This document shows, piece after piece, positions 9,303 to 19,423 of a stretch of DNA of 64,000 nt (the first letter of the stretch is position 1; every line of letters starts with the position of its first letter). The position numbers were made by a program, and so were the translations under genes. This DNA comes from JAHEFT01 sp963700705 (GTDB lineage Bacteria; Pseudomonadota; Gammaproteobacteria; Xanthomonadales; SZUA-36): assembly GCA_963700705.1 (NCBI GenBank), contig CAVOYQ010000010.1, positions 248,001-312,000 of the forward strand. Reading direction: 5' to 3'. The notes under the pieces are model-generated. The model saw only the letters and a list, made by a program, of their open reading frames with translations, was not told where the DNA came from and searched no databases.

Positions 9303-9694
9303 AGTTACACCTCCAAATTGACCAGTTGATAAAGCCATTCGGTTTGAACCGCTATCGGTTCGGAGGTATTTGGGTTCTTTTTTGCAGGCTTAGATGAAAA
9401 ACCTGACGAAGGGATAGCAATTAATTATGGAACAACAAATTAGACCTAAAGTGACCTAAGTCATTGACATGAAAGAATATTAAATTCATGGAAACTCATG
9501 AATCTTTATTCTGTCGATTCCGATAGCTCCTGGCGGATCAGTGGGAAACTGCCTGGTCATCAAGCTGGTGCAGGGTAAACGGCAGGTAATCATCAGGAAG
9601 CTCAACTTTAGGCGCGTCTTGTGGCCTTTCCAATTCCTTCTATACTTCGTTGAACTCAAAAATCGATCTTTTCGGATTCAACAATGAGGTGCTT
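9303..9694. other. Intergenic region between divergent hydrolase and amidohydrolase genes
   Basis: 392 bases with no gene seen. The middle part (9380-9500) is AT-rich and presumably holds the promoters of both divergent genes. TTGACA at 9464-9469 is a -35 match without a properly spaced -10. GAGGTG at 9685-9690 is the ribosome-binding site of the amidohydrolase. Confidence 0.5.
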
Positions 9695-11133
9695 ATGCAC
9701 TGGCTAAGAACTATCGGTCTGGCGTTGTGCTTTTTTGTAAGTCAAAACCTTGCGGCGAGCCCGGAAGAACCGTTTTACGACCTGGTGATATTGAACGGGC
9801 GCCTGATGGACCCGGCATCCGGCCTGGATGCGGTGCGCGCGGTAGGCATCACGGGCGGCACCATTCTCGCCATCAGTGAAGAGCCGCTGCAAGGCCGCGA
9901 AACACTGGATGCACGAGGCATGGTGGTTGCACCCGGGTTTATCGATTTGCACCAGCATGCGCAGGACCCGGCCGCTTACCGGGTGGAGGCGCTTGACGGA
10001 ACGACCACTGCGCTTGAACTGGAAGGCGGCACCCTGGACATCGATCGCTGGTACGACGAGCGCGCCGGCACTTCTATCATCAATTACGGTGCGAGTATCG
10101 GGTATGGTGACGTCCGGATGAAGGTGATGCATCGACCCGGGCAAGGATTTACCGACAGGCCCCGCCAAGTCGCGCGCCAGCACGCCCGAGGAGTTGCGGG
10201 AGATTGTCGCGGAGATTGACTATGGTTTGCAGCGCGGCGCCCTTGCCGTAGGCATGCTGATTGAGTTCACCCCTGCCGCGACGCCCTGGGAAATACTCGA
10301 GGTATTCCGGGTCGCGGCCAAATATGACGCCGTTGTCCATGTGCACATGCGCAGCCTGGACGAGCCCTATTACTTCCTGGAAACGGAGGAAATCATTGGC
10401 GCATCTGCTGTGACCGGCGCGTCCGCGCATATCGTCCATATCAACAGTTCCCTGGGAGAAGACACACCGCTCGGCCTGGACATGATTCGCGGAGCGCGGG
10501 CACGCGGACTCGACATCACGACCGAGATTTATCCCTACACGGCTTCGATGTCGCCGATCGAGGCCGCGGACAACGATGACTGGCAGTCCTGGTCCGACGG
10601 CAAATTCCAGCGCTTCGAATGGGCGCTGACCGGCGAACGGCTTAACCGTGAGTCCTTCGGCCGTTACCGGGCGATCGGTGGATACATCGTTGATTACAAC
10701 AATTCTGAAGAGGTCGTCACGGCCGCCGTGGCTGACCCGCTGCCAATGATTGCCAGCGACGGTATCCTGATCGATGGCATGGGGCATCCGCGGGTTGCCG
10801 GCAGCTTCGCCAGGCTGCTGGGTCACTACGTGCGCGAGCAACAAACGCTGACACTGATGGACGCGCTGCGCAAGATCACCATCGAGCCGGCACGCCGCAT
10901 GGAGCGTCGCGTTCCCGGGATGGCGCTTAAAAGGACGCCTGCAGGTTGGCGCCGATGCCGATATCGTCGTGTTTGACCCGAACACCATCATCGACCGCGC
11001 GACCTATCGTGAGCCCACGCTGCCGCCGGACGGACTGCGGGATGTGTTGGTCAACGGCGTATTCATCGTGCAGGACGGGGCGATTAAAGCAGGCGTATTT
11101 CCCGGACGAGCGGTCAGAGCCCGGGTTCAATGA
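9695..11133 (+). CDS. N-acyl-D-amino-acid deacylase-like amidohydrolase, frameshifted
   Basis: A reconstructed ~478-residue amidohydrolase of the D-aminoacylase type, expected to hydrolyse N-acylated amino acids or similar amides. The start ATG at 9695 follows GAGGTG and opens a signal peptide (LRTIGLALCFFVSQNLAAS). Family marks are DLVILNGRLMDPASGLD, the metal site APGFIDLHQHAQD (HxH), LDGTTTALELEGG with the metal-bridging position, VHVHMRS, AHIVHINS and IASDGILIDGMGHPR. The C-terminal strand GADADIVVFDPNTI is also present. The frame changes near 10138 and near 10930 while homology-like sequence continues in the next frame. The protein is probably periplasmic. Confidence 0.75.
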
Positions 11134-11173
11134 CTGACCATTGAACCGGAATGCGCTCTTCTGATGCAAAAAT

Positions 11174-11614
11174 TTATTCGGGCAGAGTCTCCCCCGATCC
11201 ACCCATCTCTGCCGGAAAATCCTTTAGCTTCGGCAAGCCGTCCCTGACCCGCAATACCGCGGATTCATAGTTGACGTGAAGCGCCGGTTCAAATGCCAGG
11301 GTGGGTAAAACCGCCGCGTAAACATCCGTGAAATCGGCAGCCGGATGATCGGTCATGACATGACCGCCGCATTTGCTGCAGTATTGCCGTTGGCTGGCAT
11401 CTGTTTTGTGGTAGCTGCGGAGGAACTCAGCCCCGTGAATGACCTTCACTTCGTTGCGCTTCCACAGCGTGAATGCATTGACCGGACCAGCGCTCCACGC
11501 CCGGCAATCCTTGCAGTGGCAATAGCCCATTGCGAACGGAGCGCCGGTAGCTGCGATCCGGACTACGCCGCAAAAGCAGCTCCCCTCGTGTTTGGTCTGA
11601 CCTGATGGTGACAT
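11174..11614 (-). CDS. GFA (glutathione-dependent formaldehyde-activating enzyme) family protein
   Basis: 146 residues of the GFA/DUF636 family. The zinc-binding cysteines are all visible: GSCFCG at about 11-16, CHCKDC at about 32-37, and CSKCGG at about 79-84. Family members bind two zinc ions in a beta-tent fold; the founding member promotes formation of S-hydroxymethylglutathione, but most homologues are uncharacterised. The start is supported by GGAGGA about 8 bases upstream. It is a single gene, and the protein is likely cytoplasmic as no signal peptide is seen. Confidence 0.85.
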   Translation of the reverse strand: MSPSGQTKHEGSCFCGVVRIAATGAPFAMGYCHCKDCRAWSAGPVNAFTLWKRNEVKVIHGAEFLRSYHKTDASQRQYCSKCGGHVMTDHPAADFTDVYAAVLPTLAFEPALHVNYESAVLRVRDGLPKLKDFPAEMGGSGETLPE

Positions 11615-11714
11615 GTCTTTTATCCTCCCGTGTGTGCGTAAACGCCGATGAGTATAGTCGTCATTTGATCGATCTGCGCGAAATCAAATCTGCCTGCTGC
11701 TTCTGGCATTTTGC

Positions 11715-12237
11715 TTACCCGGGGCTCGATAATGATTGGCCGTAGATCAGGACGGGCAGATCAGTAACACCCGGCAGACCCTGCTGGGTCCGGATCAATT
11801 CGGACCCCAGCTTGCGGGCCACGGCCATGCTGGCCTCGTTGCCCTCGAGAATGACGTGTATGACGCTGGGCCAGCCCAGGTGTTTGACCACGTATTCCAG
11901 TGAAGCCCTGGCCGCTTCGATCGCAAAGCCCTGCCGCAAATGATCGGGCGAAATGGTCCAGCCGATTTCCGGGCTTGGCCAGCCTTCGGGATACCAGGGG
12001 CCAACCCGCCCCACCCATTGCCCGGTTTCCTTGTGCTCCAGCGAAAAGAACCCGTAACCGCGTATCGCCCAGTGCCCGATGACCATGGCCATGCTTGCGC
12101 CAGGCCTGTGCCCGGTTCATCGGCGGTGTGCCCAGATAACGGACGGTGTTTTCATCCGCCATGGCTTTCGCCCAGGGGTCGAAATCCCGCTCCGGGTCGA
12201 TTTTTCTGAGTATTAATCTTTCTGTTTCTATGATCAT
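11715..12237 (-). CDS. GNAT-family N-acetyltransferase (RimJ/RimL type), frameshifted
   Basis: Reconstructed at about 174 residues. The N-terminus IIETERLILRKIDPERDFDPW is the typical opening of RimJ/RimL-like acetyltransferases. The C-terminal portion continues in another frame with WTISPDHLRQGFAIEAARASLEY (acetyl-CoA-binding strand and helix, motif A), then VILEGNEASMAVARKLG. The break lies near 12100, where a single-base indel would restore one frame. These enzymes acetylate small molecules or protein N-termini with acetyl-CoA; the acceptor is unknown. It lies divergent from the propeller gene that follows. Confidence 0.75.
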
Positions 12238-12333
12238 GATGGAATCGTAATCGAATCAGGAAACACCCGGGTATGCAGCCGCGCGGGCTTATCAGCACAT
12301 GACATGCAATGCCGATCGTCATAGGATAACAGC

Positions 12334-13626
12334 ATGAAACAACTGATTCCCGTTTTATGCACGCTGCTCTGGGCTTCGAACGCGCTTGGCCAGGGCTACG
12401 ATATTTACGTCAGTGACGCCGGTAATTTCACGCCAGCCCCCCTGGCAGATCCTGAAGTTTGACGAAAATGGCGAAAACCCCGAGGTTTTCATCAACGAAA
12501 ACCTGGCCTGGCCACAGGATATTGTTTTCGTGGATAGTGACAACACGGTGCTGGTGTCCAATTTCAACAGCGGAAAAATCGAACGTTACAATGCGACAAC
12601 CGGAGTGTTTGTAGACACTTTCGCCTCCGGCATCGCTGCGCCCACGCGCATGAAAATCGGCCCCGAAGGCCTGCTTTATGTCCTGCAATGGAGCGGGAAC
12701 GGACGGGTGCTGCGATTTAACCGGTTTGGCGACCTGATTGATACCTTCACCAACACCGGCGTGACCCAGGGTATCGGCCTGGATTGGGACAGCGCAGGAA
12801 ATCTGTACGTGGCTTCGTACGATGGCCAACTGGTCGCAAATACGATACCAATGGCCTCGACCAGGGCAATTTCATTTCCAACAACCTGGCGGGGCCAACC
12901 AACATCTGGTTTGCCGACAATGGCGACTTGCTGGTTTCCGATTTCAATGGCGGCGCGATCAGGCGATTCAATTCCCAGGGCGTCTACCTCGGTAATTTCA
13001 CCACCGGCCTGTCGCAGTCGGAAGGCGTGGACTTTCTGCCCGATGGCAACCTGCTGATCGGTAACGGCGGCACGCATTCGGTCAGGATGTACACGCCGGC
13101 GGGGACTTACGTCAAAGACATTATTCCCAACGGTTCGGGTGGCTTGAAACAGCCCAATGCCGTGGTCGTGCGGGAGCAGGCCAGTGGAGTTTCAAATCAA
13201 CGCCGGCTTCAATGACGCCTGGTTCGACCCGTCCATTACCGGACAGGGTTTCCTGATTTCCGACCTTTCCCGATATCAAGCAAATGTTCGTCGCCTGGTT
13301 TACCTATGACACCGAACGCCCGACCGCAGGACGTTACCGCGATACTGGGCGACCCCGGCCATCGCTGGCTGACGGCGCAGGGGCCCTACGACGGGGATAC
13401 AGCCGAGATGACGATTTTCGTGACCTCGGGCGGCGTTTTTGATTCGGCCCAACCGCCGGCCAAGACCGACCTGGACGGTGACGGCACCATGACGATCGAT
13501 TTTACCGGTTGCAATGAGGCGATTGTCAGTTACGAGATCACCTCGCTTGGAATCTCCGGCGTCATCCCGATCCAGCGCATCGTCGAGGACAACGTGGCGT
13601 TGTGCGAAGCCCTCCTGGTACCCTGA
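12334..13626 (+). pseudogene. NHL-propeller protein with NDAW-type C-terminal domain, five frameshifts
   Basis: A homologue of the gene at 3862-5226: signal peptide (KQLIPVLCTLLWASNALG), propeller repeats such as WPQDIVFVDSDNTVLVSN and GPTNIWFADNGDLLVSDF, then the C-terminal domain NAGFNDAWFDPSITGQGFLIS, MFVAWFTYDTERP, GDPGHRWLTAQGPYDGD and ALCEALLVP. The reading frame must change near 12438, 12835, 13190, 13270 and 13325 to follow the homology. Five changes in 1.3 kb fits either real decay or a poorly resolved assembly stretch. If intact, it would encode an exported beta-propeller protein of about 430 residues. Confidence 0.65.
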
Positions 13627-13706
13627 TCCACCCGGACTGATTTAAACAATATTTTTTCTGTCACCTATACTCGAAGGAGTGGCATTCCGCCACCCGGAGG
13701 GTACAT

Positions 13707-14090
13707 ATGAAAAAAATCACGAAATGGCTGTTGCTTCCCTTGCTGTTGGGTTCGTTCTCCGCCGCCAGCGCTGACGTCGTCCAGGTTTGGACCTGCACGC
13801 TGAATGATGGCAAATCGGACGCCGACCTGGCCAAGGTTTCGTCGGAATGGCTTGCGGCAGCAAAAGGCATGAAAGGCGGCGCTGAAATGAAGGCGTTTAA
13901 CGAGTCCCCGATGGCTGCAACCGCGGGCCCACGCGGATTCAATTTCGTCATGGTAGCTCCTGATCCCGAATCCTGGGGAGCCTTTATGGGCGGCTATGAA
14001 GGCTCAGCAGCCTCCAAGGCAGATGACGCCTGGAATCAGGTCGCAACCTGCAACGGCAGTACACTGTGGAACTCCGTCGAGGTTAATTGA
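13707..14090 (+). CDS. Small exported protein of unknown function
   Basis: 127 residues. A clear signal peptide (KWLLLPLLLGSFSAASA, cleavage near residue 22) leads a ~105-residue mature protein with two cysteines (WTCTLND and VATCNGS), possibly disulphide-bonded. The ribosome-binding site GGAGG ends 6 bases before the ATG. I recognise no domain. It is followed by a hairpin at 14122-14151 and then the amidohydrolase lipoprotein gene. Confidence 0.6.
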   Translation: MKKITKWLLLPLLLGSFSAASADVVQVWTCTLNDGKSDADLAKVSSEWLAAAKGMKGGAEMKAFNESPMAATAGPRGFNFVMVAPDPESWGAFMGGYEGSAASKADDAWNQVATCNGSTLWNSVEVN

Positions 14091-14121
14091 TTGTCAGGGA
14101 ACCCCTGATCAAAAGCGGCGT

Positions 14122-14151
14122 GCGGGTAGAGGGCGGCAGCTCTTTACCCGC
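14122..14151. other. Intergenic hairpin
   Basis: GCGGGTA pairs with TACCCGC around an internal GAG/CTC. No T tract follows, so a terminator function for the small exported protein gene is only possible. Confidence 0.35.
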
Positions 14152-14216
14152 GCAATGTGTCGATTGTTAAATGCCCCGGGGTCGGGCAAACTGCACAGAA
14201 TTTTTTGGAGCAGCTT

Positions 14217-16298
14217 ATGAAACGGTCCCTTTTATTCCTGTCGTTACTTGCCCTGAGCCTGGCGATCGCCGGTTGCTCCAAATCAGACGAATCAGCTGTT
14301 GTTGCCCCGCCCACCGCGGCATCCGGCCCGGAATTGGCGGGCGCCGAGTCTTTCACCGTGCTGGTTTCGGGAACGGACATCGGGCAACTCGAAGTGGACC
14401 ACTCGGCAGGGTCGACACAAGTCGACTATGAATACAGAAACAACGGCCGCGGCCCCTCGATCAGGGAATCGGTTACGTTCGGCGAAGGCGGACTGCCGAA
14501 GAAATGGACCATCGAAGGCCACACCACTTTCGGCAACGGGATTGATGAACAATTCTCGCTGGTGGATGGCAATGCCGACTGGAAGGATACGACCGGAACC
14601 GGCACCGCCACACCGGCCGAGGATGAGCTGTACGTGGCCCAGGAGTCCAGTCCCTACGCCCTGTGGATCTATGCGCGCGCACTGTTGGCCGATGAAGATC
14701 ATGAGAGGCAAGTATTGCCTGGCGGCACGCTGCGGCTCGATGAAATAGAAGATTTGACCGTAAACGGCCCGGCCGGCGAAATTCCGGTCACGGCCTATGC
14801 GCTGTCCGGCATGGAACTGAACCCCACCTATTTTCTGCTCGATCAGAACGATGCGTTTTTTGCCACCATGTCGCCCCGCTTCGCGATCCTTCGCGAAGGA
14901 TATGAAGGCGAAGATGAACGCCTGCGCAACCTGGCCTCTGAATACGCCGCCCACCGGTTCGAAGCCATCCAGCAGAAAGTGGCAAAATCTTTCGACACAC
15001 CGGTGCGGATCCGGAACGTGCACGTATTCGACCCGGCCGTCATGGAGCGTTCCCAACCCGTCGATGTGCGGGTAACGGGGAACCGGATTACCGAAATCCT
15101 GCCGCCGGACGCGCCTGTCGAGGTTACCGATGTCCTGATCGACGGCGGGGGCGGAACACTGATCGCGGGCATGTATGAAATGCACGGTCACCTGGGACAG
15201 AACAGTGCATTGCTGAACATTGCGGCGGGGATCACCTCGGTGCGTGACATGGGCAATGACAACGAGGTGTTGAGTGATCTGATCGCAAACATCGAGTCAG
15301 GCCGGCTGGCGGGCCCGCGCGTTACCCGCAGCGGTTTTATCGAGGGTAAAAGCCCGTTCAGTTCCAACAACGGCGAGCTGGTCTCAAGCCAGGAAGAAGC
15401 CCTGGCAGCAGTCCGGCGTTATTCCAATGGCGACTTTTACCAGATCAAGATTTACAACAGCATGAACCCGGAATGGGTGCCGGCGATGATCGCCGAGGCG
15501 CATGCCAATGGCCTCAGGGTAGCCGGACATGTGCCCGCGTTTTCTAACGCCGACGCGATGATCGCGGCGGGTTACGATGAGATGACGCACATCAACCAGG
15601 TCATGCTGGGCTGGGTGCTGGAAGAAGGTGAAGACACCCGCACGCTGCTGCGACTGACGGCTTTAAAGCGCCTGCCCGATTTGCAGGTGGACAGTCCCCG
15701 GGTCATGACAACGATCAATGCCATGGCTGAAAAAGGCGTTGCCATCGACCCGACCCTGGCCATTCACGAGGCCCTGCTGCGCTCGCGCAACGGGACGGTT
15801 TCCCCGGGCATGGTGGATTACATCGACCACATGCCCGTGGGTGTGCAGCGCGAGGCCAGGACTGCCCTGGCCGAGATCGCGACAGCCGAGGACGATGCGG
15901 CTTACTGGCAAGCGTACAACAAGATCATCGAGGCCCTCGCCGTGATGCGCGAGAAGGGGATTTTCATGGTTCCCGGCACCGACCTCGGCGGCTCGTTCAG
16001 TTACCACCGCGAACTGGAGCTATACCAGGCCATTGGTATGACGGCGCCGGAAATTCTCAAATGGGCGACCTGGGACATGGCCGAATACCTGGGCCAGAGC
16101 GATGAGTTGGGTTCTATTGAAGCCGGCAAGCTGGCCGACTTCTTCCTGGTGCCGGGCGATCCGACGACCGACCTGAAGGCGATCAAGACGATCTCGATGG
16201 TGGTCAAGGACGGCACGGTGTATTTCCCGACCGAGATTTATCCCGAATTCGGCATAGAGCCGTTCACCGGCGTGCCGGAAATGACTTTGCCGGAATAA
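14217..16298 (+). CDS. Amidohydrolase-superfamily lipoprotein
   Basis: 693 residues from the ATG at 14217, which has GGAGC upstream and opens a lipoprotein signal with lipobox LAIAGC. A ~270-residue N-terminal region has no family I recognise. The C-terminal ~400 residues are a metal-dependent amidohydrolase with visible ligands: HxH at His323/His325 (EMHGHLG), a likely bridging Lys411 (YQIKIYN), His438 (VAGHVPAFS), His458 (MTHINQ) and Asp589 (VPGTDLGG). The sequence is imidazolonepropionase/prolidase-like, as in secreted dipeptidase-type amidohydrolases. It is likely anchored in the periplasm. It is convergent with the alcohol dehydrogenase gene, with 8 bases between the stops. Confidence 0.85.
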   Translation: MKRSLLFLSLLALSLAIAGCSKSDESAVVAPPTAASGPELAGAESFTVLVSGTDIGQLEVDHSAGSTQVDYEYRNNGRGPSIRESVTFGEGGLPKKWTIEGHTTFGNGIDEQFSLVDGNADWKDTTGTGTATPAEDELYVAQESSPYALWIYARALLADEDHERQVLPGGTLRLDEIEDLTVNGPAGEIPVTAYALSGMELNPTYFLLDQNDAFFATMSPRFAILREGYEGEDERLRNLASEYAAHRFEAIQQKVAKSFDTPVRIRNVHVFDPAVMERSQPVDVRVTGNRITEILPPDAPVEVTDVLIDGGGGTLIAGMYEMHGHLGQNSALLNIAAGITSVRDMGNDNEVLSDLIANIESGRLAGPRVTRSGFIEGKSPFSSNNGELVSSQEEALAAVRRYSNGDFYQIKIYNSMNPEWVPAMIAEAHANGLRVAGHVPAFSNADAMIAAGYDEMTHINQVMLGWVLEEGEDTRTLLRLTALKRLPDLQVDSPRVMTTINAMAEKGVAIDPTLAIHEALLRSRNGTVSPGMVDYIDHMPVGVQREARTALAEIATAEDDAAYWQAYNKIIEALAVMREKGIFMVPGTDLGGSFSYHRELELYQAIGMTAPEILKWATWDMAEYLGQSDELGSIEAGKLADFFLVPGDPTTDLKAIKTISMVVKDGTVYFPTEIYPEFGIEPFTGVPEMTLPE

Positions 16299-16306
16299 AA
16301 ACAGCG

Positions 16307-17350
16307 CTAAGCCAATCGATCGATAACCGCGACGCCGGTTTCAGCGAAGCTGTCCATGTTGACCAGGGCTTCGGCCACCTGCTCGAGGCTGACGGTCCGG
16401 CCGACCAGTTGTTCCGGATGCAGGCGTCCGCTGGTGACCATTTCCAGCATCTGCGGGTAGCGGTGCGCCTGCATGCCGTGACTGCCGAGGATCTCCAGTT
16501 CGTTCGCAACGATCAAACCGGTCGGCACCCTGGCGTTACGTTGCTCCGGAGACAACAGGCCAACCTGGACATGCCGGCCGCGCTTGCGCAGGCAGGCAAT
16601 CGAGTTGAAGCAGGTATCCGGGCTGCCCAGCGCGTCGATCGATACATGCGCACCGCCGCCGCTGATGTCCCGTATTTCATCCACCACCTTGTTCGGGCCA
16701 GTAGCTTTGATGCAGGCATCAGCCCCCATGCCCCGGGCAAATTCCAGTTTTGAGTCGGTGATGTCGACCGCAATCACGCGGGCGCCAAGCGCGCGGCCGA
16801 TCATGATCGCTGACAAGCCCACACCGCCACAGCCGTGCACGGCCAGCCATTGCCCCTCGGCCAGCCTGCCCTGGTCGACTACCGCCCGGAAGGACGTGGC
16901 GAACCGGCAGCCGAGGCTGGCGGCGGTGACGAAGCTGACCTGTTCCGGAATCCGCACCAGGTTGGCGTTCGCATAGTGAATGCCGACGTATTCGGCGAAT
17001 GAGCCCCAGTGGGTGAAGCCGGGCTGAAACTGGTGGTCGCAAACCTGCTGGTTGCCGGATGCACACTGCGGGCAAACGCCGCAGCCGCAGACAAACGGCA
17101 GGGTGACCCGGTCCCCCGTCTTCCACCCGGTAACGCCGCTTCCAACGGCCTCAATCACTCCGGCCAGTTCGTGGCCGGGAACATGGGGCAGGCGGATGTC
17201 CGCGTCGTGCCCCATCCAGCCGTGCCAGTCGCTGCGGCACAGGCCGGTGGCCTCGACCCGGACGACCACGCCACCGGGCGTTGGTGAGGGGTCGGCTACG
17301 TGACGAACAGAAACCGGCCCCTGGAACTCGTCGTAATATACGGCGCGCAT
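16307..17350 (-). CDS. Zinc-dependent alcohol dehydrogenase (MDR family)
   Basis: 347 residues. Catalytic-zinc ligands are seen in TGLCRSDWHGW and the GHE signature (VPGHELAGVIEAVGSGV). The structural-zinc cysteine cluster CGCGVCPQCASGNQQVC lies at about residues 87-104. The Rossmann nucleotide-binding motif is GCGGVGLSAIMIG at about 173-185, followed by VIAVDITDSKLEFA, whose Asp favours NAD over NADP. Members oxidise alcohols or reduce aldehydes in the cytoplasm; substrate unknown. It ends against the stop of the amidohydrolase lipoprotein and is downstream of the peptidase operon. Confidence 0.88.
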   Translation of the reverse strand: MRAVYYDEFQGPVSVRHVADPSPTPGGVVVRVEATGLCRSDWHGWMGHDADIRLPHVPGHELAGVIEAVGSGVTGWKTGDRVTLPFVCGCGVCPQCASGNQQVCDHQFQPGFTHWGSFAEYVGIHYANANLVRIPEQVSFVTAASLGCRFATSFRAVVDQGRLAEGQWLAVHGCGGVGLSAIMIGRALGARVIAVDITDSKLEFARGMGADACIKATGPNKVVDEIRDISGGGAHVSIDALGSPDTCFNSIACLRKRGRHVQVGLLSPEQRNARVPTGLIVANELEILGSHGMQAHRYPQMLEMVTSGRLHPEQLVGRTVSLEQVAEALVNMDSFAETGVAVIDRLA

Positions 17351-17371
17351 GTGATGACTATCCCGTTCTAC

Positions 17372-19423
17372 TTAGTCCAGGTAGTCATGCAGCCACTGGT
17401 TGACCTCGTTATGCCACTGCACGGAATTCTCCGGCTTCAGCACCCAGTGGTTTTCATCCGGAAAATACAGGAACTTGCTGGGAATGCCGCGCCGTTGCAG
17501 GGCCGTGAACGTGGCGATGCCCTGGGTTACCGGCACGCGGTAGTCGAGTTGCCCGTGAACGACCAGCATCGGAGTCTGCCACCGGTCCACGTAATTGACC
17601 GGGTTTTGTTCTTCATAGTTTTCGGGTTGCTCAAAATACGGCCCGTCATTTTCCCATTCCGGGAACCACAACTCCTCGGTGGTGTAGTACATCATGCGCT
17701 GGTCGAATATCCCGTCGTGATTGACCAGGCACTTGAACCGGTCCGGCCAGTTCCCGGCAATCCAGTTGATCATGTAGCCGCCATAGGAAGCGCCCAGTGC
17801 ACAGACCTTGTCGCCATCCAGGAAATCGTATTTCTCCAGCGCGGCGCTGAGCCCGAGTTGCAGGTCGATGAGCGGCTTACCGCCCCAGTCACCGGAAATG
17901 CTGTCGGTGAACGCCTGTCCGTAGCCGGTGGAACCGTGAAAATCGATGAATACGGCGGCAAATCCCTGGCCGGCATAGGTTTGCGGGTTCCAGCGGTAGT
18001 GAAAATGGTTGCCGAAGCTGCCCTGCGGGCCGCCATGAATCAGGAAGGCGACCGGGTATTTCTGACCCTTTTTATAACCGGCGGGCTGCATCACGTAGCC
18101 GTACACGCGCTCATTGTTTGCGCCGGTGAACGAAAACTGTTCGAAATCGCCCATTTCCACACCCTGCAATTGCGGCGTGGAGAAATGGGTCAATTGGCGG
18201 GCCTTCTCGCTACCGTTATCGATCGCGTAAAGCTCGGTCGGTGACTTCAGGTTGTCCATGGCGAACACCACGCCCAGCGGGCCCGACGCAAACGCGCTGA
18301 CGCTGCCCTGGCTGACCCGTTTCGTCTTTTCACCACTGTTTATGTTTATCTCCCACAGGGCCACGTTACCCTGGTCGTCCGCGTTGACCAGCAGGGAGTC
18401 GCCGGAATCCGAAAACGCGATGGAAGAGGCCGAACGGTCCCAGTCCGCGGCCAGGGCCCGGGTCTTGCCCGACTCGAGGTCACGGATCATGACCTGGAAA
18501 CGGTCTGCCTCGAAGCCGGGCCTGGCCATCGCACGGTAGGCCAGCAAACGGCCATCCGGGCTCACGACCGGCTGCGTGTCCCAGGCCTGGTTGGAGGTTG
18601 TCAGGTTGTTGACTTCGCCATCACCGTTCATTGGCGCCGAATAGATGTCGAAGTTGGTGGAGGTCGGCTCGTCGCGATCACGGATTCGCGCCACGAAATA
18701 GACCGTCGAGCCGTCCGGTGACACCGCGTATTCCTCGACCCCGCCACAGACCCGGGACGGTATATCCGCGCGCACGCCCTTGCTCAGCAGCACGGGCTCA
18801 CCGGCGCCGGCGCCATTTTCATCCAGCGTCAGCGCAAACAGCTGCGAGTGTTTGTCATCCAGCCAATGGTCCCAGTGCCGCATGAACAATTGCTCATAGA
18901 GCACACCGCTGGTTGGGCTCTCTTTCTGCTTCTCGTCCCGGCTGGCGGTGCAGGCCAGGGTCTTCACAATCGAGGTAAACACTGGCGGACAGCACCAGGC
19001 GGTTGCCGCCCGGCGCCACCCGGAAGGTGCCTACGTCTACCGGCAAATCCGTGACCTGCGTCGCTTCGCCACCGTCGAGCGCAATTCGCCAGACCTGGGA
19101 TGTCGCCACTCCGGGTCGAGAGGAAATAGACCTCTTCGCCGTCGGCCGACCAGGCCGGGTCTGTGTCATTTGCGGCATGGGTGGTCAGGTGATGAGTAGC
19201 CCCATCACTGAACCCGGTCCACCACAGGTCGAATAGCGCCCTTGTTGGCGGCCATGTCGGTCGTGCGCACGCTGTAAACCAGCTTGCTGCCATCCGGTGA
19301 AAGCGCCGGGGCGCCCACTCGGTCCAGTCGCACCAGGTCATCCGCCGTGAAAGGTTCTGCCAGGGCCGCTGAACACGCGAACAGGCCGACGATCAAAATC
19401 AGGGCTGCAGTTCGTTTAGTCAT
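17372..19423 (-). CDS. Secreted S9 prolyl oligopeptidase/acylaminoacyl-peptidase-like protease, frameshifted
   Basis: Reconstructed at about 680 residues. The N-terminus (KRTAALILIVGLFACSAALA) is a signal peptide. It is followed by TolB/WD40-like propeller repeats (APALSPDGSKLVYSVR, DPAWSADGEEVYFLS, PVVSPDGRLLAYRAM) and a C-terminal alpha/beta-hydrolase domain. The catalytic triad is visible: Ser in GASYGGYM, Asp in VVHGQLDYRVP and His in PDENHWV. The oxyanion helper FLIHGGPQGSFG is present. Family members cleave short peptides. The frame changes near 19215, 19110 and 18970. The gene starts 8 bases inside the end of the upstream S9 gene, so the two are coupled. Confidence 0.85.

Noticed and set aside
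9464..9469. TTGACA as a promoter for the amidohydrolase
   Set aside because: No -10 element at 16-18 bp spacing; it also lies about 230 bases from the start codon.
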